Assembly (NCBI GenBank): GCA_013396915.1
Contig: VWZL01001940.1
Coordinates: 606,896-670,895 of the forward strand
DNA length: 64,000 nt
DNA from: Stercorarius parasiticus
Lineage: Eukaryota > Chordata > Aves > Charadriiformes > Stercorariidae
Direction of reading: 5' to 3'
In this document: positions 12,906-23,000 of the stretch, piece by piece
Layout of the letters: each line of letters starts with the position of its first letter
Position numbering within the stretch: the first letter of the stretch is position 1
Notes under the pieces: model-generated
Told to the model about the DNA's origin: nothing
The model's input: only the letters and a program-made list of their open reading frames with translations
Database searches by the model: none
Translations under genes and position numbers: made by a program

Positions 12906-13744
12906 TCCACTGTACCTTGGGTGAAATCCATCCCAAGTACACACCCTAGTCCTTTCAAACTAAATTGCTTTCCTGGCTCCAATACAAACCACTGCTGTGA
13001 AAGGGTTAAATCTTCATCTTAATTTAAATATGCATTCAGGATCCAGAAATATCAACCTGCAGCAATAATGATGAAAGAGCTGCTCTGAGATTTCCACACA
13101 GCATTGCAACAGCAACTAGCACAGCAGATGACAAACAAAGGGGAAACTAGCTAAGTTTGAGGCAACTCAGCCATTTCTAGGATACACCCACAGCCTTCGA
13201 AGCCTGTTCACAATATTGCTACTATAAGCATGGAAAGTTGCCTCAGCTAAAATGAAAAACTGCATCCCTTCACCTTCATCTTTTGAGCGTTTTCTGAAGT
13301 GCAACAACTGCAGCTGCTGGGAGAAGTGGCCATGACTGCATTATTTCTACAGCTAAATTCAAGTAGAATCTTAAATTAAACACCAATTCTCTCATTTCTG
13401 AATTCATGGAGTTGTATTCTTCAGCTACTGTATTTGCATCCAAGCTTCACAGCTGTCAGGTTCACTGCATAATATGAAGTTTGGATTAGGGATAAACATA
13501 AACCCAATTCGGCTTTTCCATTAATCATTTTTGCTGTCACTGGGACAGCCAAGAAGCTGATGTTTCAGCATACAAACAGCAAGATCATAAGTTTGGGGTT
13601 TTTGCTATCTTCACTTTGAGTGACAAAATGTAAGCACCTAGCTTCAGGCGAGAATTATAACCCCTGAAGTCCACCCCTCAGAGACCTGGAAGTCTTGGCT
13701 CTACCTGGCAGCTGTTTTTTAAGGCTAACACTTTTCCTACTACC

Positions 13745-13910
13745 AAAAAAAAAAAACCTCAACAAAAAAACCTCAAACACAAACGAGCAGAAAAATCCCA
13801 AACAAGAAAAGCACAATACACACATACGCTCCATCTTTCAAAACCTCCCACAGCACTTAGCCAGCCACAAAAAAAAAAACCAAACCCAAAAAAAAAACCC
13901 CAAAAACAAA
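13745..13910. repeat. A/C-rich low-complexity tracts
   Basis: Several A-runs of 7 to 12 bases are separated by CCTC, CCAAACCC and CCCC units, mainly at 13745-13800 and 13868-13910. On the RCOR1-sense strand this reads as U/G-rich (UUUGGGUUUGG-like) RNA. It is low-complexity sequence of no recognised family. Confidence 0.65.
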
Positions 13911-16733
13911 CTATAAGCTCAGCTAAGAGTTCAACAATACTTTTCTCTCTGGTGGCAAAGCCTAAGCAGCTCCCGCTCTCCCGTCCCTGGCCAAGGTGGC
14001 TGCACTCTCACTGCGCGCCAACACAACCTTTTGTGGGGTTGTGTTATAAACCAGGTCACAGAAACAACAGGGGTCGGAGGGAACAGGGAACCAAAAATAA
14101 ACCCCCGATTCCAACTGTTTCAAGGATCCTGTTTACAGCATGATGGAGAGGAGGGACTTAAAAAGCAGCTTTGCTGACGCTTAAGTACTCAGACTACATC
14201 CTCTCCCTCACCGCCACTGCCCAGGGCAGGGGTGCCTGTGCACCAGGGAGGGGGTGGCTCTTGGGTACCTCTGAAGCATGAGCCCCTTCCATTTAAAATG
14301 CACCCTGTTAAATAGGGGCTTCATTTTTTGTAACAGAAGATTTTAAGATCACCACTTTACCCAATTTACTCTCTCCCATTTGTGGTTTTCCATTCACATC
14401 CTACACCCCAAGGAAAATGATAACTGATGATGATACTTGATGGAGTCTTATGTCCACAGAATTCACAGGTCAAAATAAGTGAGCCAAGGCTAAAAGGATA
14501 TGTTCAAGCACAAGCCCTTCTTAAAACAGCTATAGCTCAAGCTACGCACTGAAAACAGAGACTTGCCACACAAAGCATGATCAGACACACTCAGCAACCT
14601 GAGAAGACAAACGTTTCCTGTCCTCTACTCTGGCAGTCATTTTAAGTCAGAAAATTCAGACAAAGGTGATTTCCAAGCTTGTTTAACATCCCTTTTAAAA
14701 GAGAGACTGAAGAATAATCGTAGCCCATTCTATGCAAAGATTACCCCTTGAACTACAGGTGGAGACAGACCACTGGCCACTTAAACCTGTAACCTGCCCT
14801 CAGAAATTTTGGGATTCACCTCACCTTCGCAACAGAGGACAGCTACCAAAACTCACTGTCACCCAAAGGTGGCTATTGACACACTAATGATCAGGACATG
14901 CTTACAGGCTTGGTTGGGACATAGGCTTTTGAGATCCTGAATGCCAACTCATGGCTTCTTAGGGTGGAGCACCGCTGCTCCACGCTCCCAAACCGTTACC
15001 CAGCCTGTGGCACAGTTAACTCAACCTTGCCCATCCAGATACCACAGGGTTAATATCCTTAGTAACCATAGCAACCAGCACTTCTTCCTCCATCAGAGCC
15101 TCAGCTGGCACATTGCTGCCTTCCCAGTATCAGGTTTTGCAGCACATTTAGGGACCCCTCCCTTTTCCCCCAACCACAGGGTTTGGCCAAGCACATCATG
15201 AGGACGTTGGAGCACTCGCTGCTTCACCTAATTTTGGCATTCCTCTGTCTCCATGTCCCCTGGGCACTTCTACTCCCCTCCGTAGGGGGAAGGAGGCTGT
15301 CTAAATTCTCTCCAAGTGCACCAAGGCAGACATAATGTAAAGCTGGGAGCCAGCTGCAGCCTCGCAGGAAGAGATGCCACAGGGTAAGAGAGGGAGGGAC
15401 TGGTGAGCATCCAAAGTCAGCATGCCGATCAACCATCGGCTCAAACAGAAGCAGCACTGCAAGGCCAGGGGACTCAGCTGCCATCCACGACCCACTGTCC
15501 CATGGGCATTAGGGATAGCACCTGCCTCTTCAGTGTCACCCCATAAATCCACTGGAAACACCCACCAAGGCATCAGTAAGAAACCAAAACTCCCACCTAG
15601 TGGTACACGTATTCTGTGAGAGCAGAAAAATGACTTTCAAAACAGAGCTTATCCCTATCAAAACAATACATCTTTCTCCTCTTGTAGTTCACCTTTGAAC
15701 TGCAGATGCATAAAAGCAATCATCACATCCTATCCTCCCGCCTGGTTTCCATCCCCTCGCTCCTGGGCAGCTGCAGCATGCCAGCACTTGCTCATTTCTA
15801 AACCAACCCAATGTCATTTTTATGGTTCCACCCATTGGCGTACTTGGCACAGGGAGAGACACTGCTGTTTTATTAATAGCTTCATGCTGGCCCAGCTCTA
15901 TCCTGTGCAGGATTTTCACAGCATCATTACAATGCATTTTTCACTATCTCCCTCCCTCCTTCCCCACATGCCATTCAAGGAGAGCAGATGCCTGTCTTCC
16001 ACCTAGCTGTTCCTGCTCCTCAATGTCACCTTGCTCAAGGCCTTGCTCCTCCTCACTCCCCGTCTCCTTCCCCGCCCTCCATGACAGCATCCCAGCACAG
16101 CCAGACCAACTGCCCTCTGTGGTACCAAGTCCTCAGAGAGCCTCTCAGAGTCTCATTTTAAGAGCAAGCTCTTTTCAAGAGGTGCGACACCAGCCACAGG
16201 ACATGGGGTATTTGGAACAGAGCTGGAAGGGGAGCACAGTTATTTTAAGTCCAAACGTTCGGTTACTGCACAATGACAGTTCTTTCTTTCTTCTTCAAAA
16301 GAGAAAGGACAAACTTCCAGCTTTGGGCTAACTTTGTGAACTACTAATGGTGGCAACTGCTATGCAAGTGATGCCTCAAAGGCAGAAGTTTAGCAGTAGA
16401 TATGGAACATACTGGCAGCATTCCACTTTGGTATTAATACGGGCAAGGCAGTAAGTGATTTGTACCCAGGATTAATGGTTAACAAGGCACAGGATAAAAA
16501 AAAGTGATCAATGTGCCAACACATACTTTTCTTTGTTTTAATCTCCTCTACCATATCCATCATTTCATGACATCCAGGCAAAAGGTTTCTCCAACGTGAT
16601 TAAAACATTGCTCCAGTATATAGGGTGCATGGGACCCAAGCAAGCTTTCACAGAATCAAAGAATCATTTAGGTTGGAAAAGACCCTTGGGGTCACTGAGT
16701 CCAACCATCAGCCCCACTCTACAAAGTTCTCCC

Positions 16734-17702
16734 CTACACCATATCCCCCAACACCACATCTAAACGACTCCTAAACACATTCAGGGATGGTGACTCCACC
16801 ACCTCCCTGGGCAGCCTATTCCAGTGCCTGGCCACTCTTTCTGGGAAGAATTTTTTCCTAGTGTCCAGTCTAAACCTACCCTGTTGCAGCTTGAAGCCAT
16901 TCCCTCCTGTTCTATCGCTAATTACCTGTGAGAAGAGACCAGCACCAACCTCTCTACAATGTCCTTTCAAGTAGTTGTAGAGAGTGATGAGGTCTCCCTT
17001 CAGCCTCCTCTTCCTCAAACTAAACAGTCCCAGCTCCTTCAATCGCTCCTCATAAGATTTATTCTGCAGGCCCTTCACTAGCTCCGGTGCCCTCCTCTGC
17101 ACTCGCTCCAGCACCTCGATATCTCTCTCGTATTGAGGTGCCCAAAACTGGACACATTACTCAAGGTGTGGCCTCACCAGTGCTGAGTACAGGGGGACAA
17201 CCACCTCCCCACTTCTGCTGGTCACACTATTTCTAATACAAGCCAGGATGCTGTTGGCTTTCTTGGCCACCTGGGCACACTGCTGGCTCATATTCAGCCG
17301 CTTGTCAATTAGAACTCCCAGGTCCTTTTCTGCCAGGCAGCTCTCCAGCCACTCTTCCCCAAGCCTGTAGCGATGCATGGGGTTGTTGTGGCCCAAGTGC
17401 AGGACCTGGCACTTGGCCTTGTTGAAGCTCATTCCATTAGCATTGGCCCATCGATCCAATCTATCCAAGTCTCTCTGTAGAGCCTCCCTGTCCTCATGCA
17501 GATCAACACTCCCCCTTAACTTGGTGTCATCTGCAAACTTACTGATGATACACTCTATGTCCTTATCAAGATCATCAATAAAGACGCTAAACAGAAATGG
17601 TCCCAACACTGAGCCCTGAGGAACACCACTTGTGACTGGCCGCCAGCTGGATTTAACTCCATTGACCACTCGCCAGCTGGATTTAAGTCCATTGACCACC
17701 AC
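16734..17702 (-). pseudogene. CR1 ORF2 C-terminal reverse transcriptase fragment
   Basis: This is the 3' part of CR1 ORF2, one continuous frame of about 322 codons on the minus strand broken by a single TAA at 17157-17159. Motifs in order are [21 protein letters not shown] (upstream of the catalytic motif), [13 protein letters not shown] (catalytic ADD), [37 protein letters not shown], then the stop, then [40 protein letters not shown] and [20 protein letters not shown]. Intact relatives usually read LEYCVQFWAP, so a Tyr codon (TAC or TAT) changed to TAA explains the break; no frameshift is needed. The endonuclease and the N-terminal half of the reverse transcriptase are missing, so the fragment is inactive. 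Confidence 0.92.
17641..17700. repeat. 30-bp tandem duplication inside CR1
   Basis: Two adjacent 30-bp units (17641-17670 and 17671-17700) both start CGCCAGCTGGATTTAA and end ATTGACCAC. They differ at two positions, so 28 of 30 bases match. The length is a multiple of three, so the frame is kept and the protein repeats as [10 protein letters not shown] then [12 protein letters not shown]1 proteins I know have this segment once. Confidence 0.95.
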
Positions 17703-18269
17703 TTTAACTAATTGTATGAGCCTGGAGAATCAGGTATGCAGATACCCACCAGGTTTTGGCTGACACACTGGTCTTTCCAGGATTCATTTCAGCAGTTTAC
17801 AGAGGACCCTCCCACAACCTCCACCAGTTTGACCAGCCCTCTGCCAAAGCCATCAGCGTGCACTGCTCTCAGAGATCTGTTCAGAGCATTTTGTAGCACA
17901 GATTCACCTTTAATGGAGCTGGCTTCCGAGAGTTTCACCAATTGCACAGAACTGTCCTGCTCACAAGAGCCACCAGTTCACTCAGTGCAGCACAGGTTAG
18001 CTCTCTGCTCAATCTTCTGTCTTCACTTTGAGCCCCAGCTACAGGAATAAGAGTCCTGTGACTTTTAACAGGCACAGGATGGATTAAAGGCTTTGGAGTA
18101 CAAATGAAAGTAACTAGACACAGGTACCAACACGGTGCTGAGTGGAAGGATTTGTTCGCTCACACTTCAACCTGAACAGCAATATTAAGAATGGATGTGT
18201 GAGCTAGTATTCATAGTACTTACAGCCCAAGGGGCTACACCAACCTCCTGGAGACCACAGTTCTTCCAC

Positions 18270-19060
18270 TTGCCATTTCACACTGCCAATGATTCCTCCC
18301 ACCAAGGACAACACACATGTCACAAAAATCCATGGTTTAAAAAGGCATCAAGAAATAGAGAATCTATCACGTCCCTGGATAACTTCCAGTAGTCAATCAC
18401 CAAAAAAAACTACTCAGGCATTACATTTCACTCCACATGGACTTATTTTGAAGCCATTTATTTGTATTATGCATGTCTCTTACTGCCTCAAAATTTCCCT
18501 TTGAGAAAATAATTGACAATAGTCCCCTTTCAGTCTCTTTTCAGTAAGCTAAACAGATGGAGTTTGCTTCATCTTCAGTTTCCAAAACATTTCAGTAGCT
18601 CCCGTCTCCATCCTTTTCTCAGTTTTTCAACACTAAAGCCACTATTTTGAGGTTCATTTTCCTGAATGCTGCTGGGTGCAGAGGCAGCAAACCATTCCAA
18701 GGATACCTCACTCTCTTTACACCCACATCATTCATTGGGTCAAACAGGACACCGGGAAGCTTTGTCAAATTACCTGCCCACTGCGTCCCCAAAATTGCTC
18801 TCTAAGCCACTTCTTTCCAAACATCCGCCCTTTATGCAGAAGATAAGGCCAGAGCTTCCAGTACTGAGAGTCACAACCCTGCATTTGGGTCATTAAGAGC
18901 CCATTGCATTGGCATCAGTTCAAGTTAGGAAAAGATCCAAAGCACTCTACAAGACTATCAGTAGCATTCATTTTATTTACCATCGTGTCAGGCTATGGCT
19001 CATCTCAATTTCTCTCCACAGCAATTCTATATCAATTCCCATATCACTGATGGAAATGTT
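18270..19060 (-). mobile_element. Ancient CR1-like LINE relic
   Basis: This is a weak but ordered resemblance to the reverse complement of old amniote CR1 ORF2 sequence. Segments are near 18357-18400 (GAATCTATCACGTCC, ...CAGTAGTCAATCACC), 18520-18562 (CCCCTTTCAGTCTC, TTCAGTAAGCTAAACAGATGGAG) and 18600-18640. A weaker stretch near 19030-19060 (ATCACTGATGGAAATGTTGA) sits where the segment following the FADD region would be expected. Nothing remains open. The boundaries are approximate and the match is from memory. It lies just upstream (in RCOR1 sense) of the younger CR1 and is in the same orientation. Confidence 0.5.
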
Positions 19061-21449
19061 GATCATCATCAGTCCTCTTACACATCCCCACAGACCCCAT
19101 TTAATTAGGATTCACTATCAACAATGCCAAGACTTGTCAGTGAACTCGAGAGTAGCTGAAGAGACCTCCTGTCCCCTGATGTACTTTCTTCATAAACCAT
19201 AAAACAGACTAGAGAACTCTGCTTGTAATACAGCCATTGCAGAACACCGGCGTTTTGGAGGAGGTTCCCATCTTTTGAAAGGAAGGGGGATTGAATCAGA
19301 CTCTCCTGCAGTGGCAAATCAATTCCTAACAGCTGGCTGAATACATTAGAGCTATAAAGTTATTTCTACCGATCAATCTATTTCTAGTCTCAAAAAGAAG
19401 AAAAGGAGCTACTTTCAGCAGGATTTGTTTTTCACAGTTCGTTTTTAAGTAATGCCAGGAATAGACAGGAATAACTGATACCTTTCAGTAGTGTCAGCTC
19501 AAATTGACACAAGAGAAAGCAATGACCAACCAGCTCACTCTTACCCTGTTCTCTCATTCCCTGCACAGCTGCCCTCTCCCCTCTCCCCATCTGATGGAGT
19601 TTTCCTGCCACCCAAAGGTGCCCTCAGCCACCTCTCCCAATGCTCCTTTAGTTTTTTTACTACTACTAGATGCTGAATTTTACAACTCCATCCCTCTATA
19701 TCAATTAGGAGCCTGGGAGATATTTTGTGTGTCACATATGGCACAAGAGCATCATACTTCTCTCCCCAAAACACCATGAAATATTTATTAGTTTTTTTCT
19801 GTATCTTTTTTGGAAGGTAAATCGCTGAAGAGTCTACACTCTTACTAAAATTTTGAGTCTTTTGAGACATTTCTTCTTCCCCCTCTTATATTCATATTGT
19901 CATCCACAACTTTATTGTACCAGCAACAATCAACTGCCACCTATTTTTTATTTATCATACTACATTTTTAATTATCTCTTAGGTTTGTGACATCTTCTTA
20001 GTAGATATTATATCCCTTTTATGCTCTATAATACCCTTGCATATATTTGTGCCAATTGCCACAGAATATTCAGTCACAGATTATTTTACTCAATTCCACC
20101 CATCTTCAACTCCTTTTCCTCCTCCATTTTCTCGTTCCTTCCCAAGAAGCCTGTTTCCTATCAGACAGGAGTTAAATGTTCCAAAGCTGAGATGAGATTC
20201 AAAAGACTCAGGCTTGAGAGGCAGCTACAGGAATCCTGTGTCACAGACGACCTGTGAACAGTCGTTCCTTTTGGTGGAGGCAGCAGTTTCTTGCTCTTAT
20301 ACCCTTTTAGAGGTTTCTAGCTGTAGATAATTGTCAAATATATCCCGCTCCTCATCAGTCTTATTTAGTTCAGCATCCAATAGCCAGCAGGGAGCAGATG
20401 AGACACCACTGGTAAGAGAGAAGGCAGACATGATCCTTGTAAAGCCCTTTTTATCTGTAGATCACAGTACCATCATCCTTCTGTAATTTAAGGGGCAACT
20501 TGCTCAGTGGAAAAACTGCCCCAGGGCAGAGCCCAGCCCTTTCATGACAGAGCCAGTTTGTGCACAACCTCTGCTGCCTTAATTTGCAAATGCCACTACG
20601 TCCTCACAAGTGTGTGAGAGCATCTTAGCCCTTGGGTCTAGGGGAAAACCAGGTATCAACTTAATAGTGCCACCACAGACAACTGCAGAGGAACAGGAAT
20701 GCAAGATTCTTATTCTCAGTCCCAGAATCAGAAAGGAGGAAAAAAAAAAAGGTACAAGTACAAAGTCAAAAATAGCTCCTTTCAGCTCCCTCCCCCAAAA
20801 GCACTTAGGTTTAGTTACTGCATTCAAACAGCAGCCCTTTAATCAAGGAGTCCTACTTATTCATGAGGAGAACTGTAGCTAGACAAACCTTTCAAACACT
20901 AGTTCTGCCATCTGGCAGCAGCACTGAGACTTGTTCCCAGACACACACAGAGCACTGGTAATTGCCCTCACGTGGAATTCCAAGGCACTGCAATTGTTCT
21001 GGCATTTAAACCTCCATGGGCTCCAGATGTGGATTTTATTTGTGTCTTTGTGGGAAAAAGGTACTACTAATTACCATATATTCCCCCCTCAAATACTTTT
21101 CAATTTGCTCTCCCCAATTATTTCTCTCATCTTCTACAGCACTAGCAGCAAAAACGCAGATCCTGTAGGCCCATGGATAAGTATCTTAAAGAATTCATAC
21201 TAAGAAAGAAAGTGTGTCACATTCCTCCTGCTTTCCCTGTCTCCGTGGATTTGACACTCTGAGCAGCTGCCCAGTGGGCAACAAAACTCTCTAAGCGATT
21301 GCTTTGTAGGCTTTTCTTTTTTCAAATTAATTTCAAATCATAATGGAAAGGTCACAGACATAACCTCTCTACTGAAAGCGGCAACTTCGCATTCTTGAAG
21401 CAATACATGTAAGGGAAGTGGGGGGATAAAAGCATTTGAAGAGACTTAC

Positions 21450-21533
21450 ATTTTGCTTCAGACAGATTCTGGTTAGGTGACCAGACCAGCATGCCGAGAT
21501 TCTCTCTCTCCTGACTTCGCCTTGCGAGTTTGG
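21450..21533 (-). CDS. RCOR1 (CoREST1) coding exon, ELM2 part 1
   Basis: This internal RCOR1 exon encodes the ELM2 segment that, with SANT1, recruits HDAC1/2 in the CoREST complex. Seen directly: on the minus strand an acceptor (TGTTTTCTCTTAAG) is followed by CCAAACTCGCAAGG, and the exon ends GAAGCAAAAT with donor GTAAGTC. It reads two bases completing an Ala codon, then 27 codons: KLARRSQERENLG, MLVWSP, NQNLSEAK, plus one base (T) that joins TG of the next exon to make Leu. The length is therefore 2+81+1 = 84 nt. From memory, human RCOR1 has QERDNLG, so Asp to Glu is the only difference I see; RCOR3 and RCOR2 differ in the NQNLSEAK part. The last exon base is T rather than the usual G, but the intron side of the donor is strong. 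The upstream exon must end with the G of an Ala codon and was not found in the window. Confidence 0.95.
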
Positions 21534-22887
21534 CTTAAGAGAAAACAGATACAAACCAAGTTACAGAGAAAGTCATTTCAGATGCAAAATGGATATAAAA
21601 GTGACTTATCACACATCTGCAGCTTTTAATCAAGATATAAAACCCATCTGCAGAGTTAAAACCCCATCTTTCCATTCAGACCTGAGGCTCTTCCTTGTTT
21701 CTTCAATGCATCACCCCCTGTGTAACATGACAAGATACCGCACACTCACTCTTTCATGCAGTACACTAAGAAGCATACATTAGATCTAAATTAAAAGTTA
21801 ATTAATGTTTCTCTTCCAGCATACTTGATTATTTTTCTTCCAGCCATCGTTAAATGAAAGAGGGAGGAGATAGGCTCAGGCAGCAGGCTCCAAGCCCTTG
21901 ACATCATGAGACCGTACTGTACAGCTAGATTAACACTCTGGGGTAGACACATGGATGAACCTCCCGGATTTCACCTCTGAGCGCCTCCTCCCCTGCCCCA
22001 GAGCCCTTCTGTGCCTCCATCCCCCAGGTCAGAATCAGGTGGCTCTGCTCAACCGCTCCAGAGAAATTCTTGTGCATTCACACCCACGCTGAGAAAGCAA
22101 GTCCGTTTTTAACCAACTTAACACCTGGCTAGCATGAGACCTCTGAAAGTCTCGAGAGAAGAACCACCGCTGCATGTAGCTTGAAAGAGCAACCTCAAGC
22201 TAAGGTTCATTTCAACAGCGAGTTCTTGTGAATCTGCTGTTGTTCAGTCACAAGCAGTCAAAAGAGGAGAAGGACGAGAAGAGAAAGAAGCTTGCTCCGT
22301 TGAGTCAGCATGCACGCAGCCAGCTCAACTACCCACCCCGGCCAAGAGAAACTTGTACGTCTTGTTATGAACGATTGCCTACAGTACTACTTCCACTACA
22401 AAATGTCACATAACATTGAAATTTTATGCAATATTTCAACACAATGCTATTTTCTCTGCGCTGTGCAATTAGAACACGTAACCACCACTTCATGAGGCAT
22501 TAAACAAACAGGTCAGAAAAGATCTAGAAACACGAAAGATGCAATGCCAGGATGCTGTCTCATGGCACAGGGTATGAAATCAGAACATCAGCTGCTCACA
22601 CGTCTCTGCTGCAGCAGAAAGAGACCTGCCAGCACCCAGCTCCTGCTCATCTGAACACATCAGAAAGTTTAGTAATTACAATGCTATGAACACTCATGGT
22701 TTGGCTACTGTTTTTAACCTGAAATCTGCTCAGGTAAGAACAGCCAGGGTTTAGACGACAAAAATATTTTAGTACTAAATTTAAAGCATGAATAGCATGT
22801 ATTAAGAATAACCAGTTGCCAGCAATACAGTTACATTGAGCTAACAATGTTTTTTCATGGCAAATGCTATGATTCTCTTTCACACAG

Positions 22888-22948
22888 TTTGGGGTTTTGG
22901 TTTCTTGTTTGTTGTTTTTTTGTTGTTGTTTTTTTTTGTTTTTTTTTA
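22888..22948 (+). repeat. T/G-rich low-complexity tract
   Basis: TTTGGGG, GGTTT and TTGTTGTTG units are mixed with T-runs up to nine long. It is low-complexity sequence directly followed by the 26-bp tandem repeat at 22949-23000. Confidence 0.7.
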
Positions 22949-23000
22949 AATAAGGTTAATGTACCAAGGTTATTAATAAGGTTAATATAATATGGTTAAC
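22949..23000. repeat. 26-bp imperfect tandem repeat, two copies
   Basis: The two units are 22949-22974 and 22975-23000. Both start AATAAGGTTAAT and contain a second GGTTA in their 3' half. The second halves have diverged. Confidence 0.65.

Larger units (their letters stand above)
16649..17705 (-). mobile_element. CR1 LINE, 5'-truncated, relatively young (copy 2)
   Basis: This CR1 retroposon is also in RCOR1 orientation. The 3' terminus, read on the minus strand, is ATGATTCTTTGATTCTGTGAA, that is, two variants of the CR1 octamer. Upstream lies a short 3' UTR with GGTTGGACTCAGTGACCCC and then ORF2 coding sequence up to about 17705. There the CR1 match stops abruptly, which I read as 5' truncation. 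Almost the whole coding part is open in a single frame apart from one stop, so this copy is clearly younger than the one at 8167-9552. It carries an internal 30-bp duplication at 17641-17700. Confidence 0.95.
257..21449 (-). other. RCOR1 intron between the two ELM2 exons
   Basis: This 21,193-nt intron runs on the minus strand from donor AAAT|GTAAGT (21449) to acceptor TTTTCAG (257). It holds two CR1 retroposons (8167-9552 and 16649-17705), one older CR1-like relic (18270-19060) and low-complexity tracts (597-645, 12806-12905, 13745-13910). Between these (646-8166, 9553-12805, 13911-16648 and 19061-21449) I see unique sequence with short A-runs and no gene. The open frames there are short, unsupported and resemble no family I recognise. 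The 19600-20150 stretch is AT-rich and may hide an unrecognised old repeat. Confidence 0.88.
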
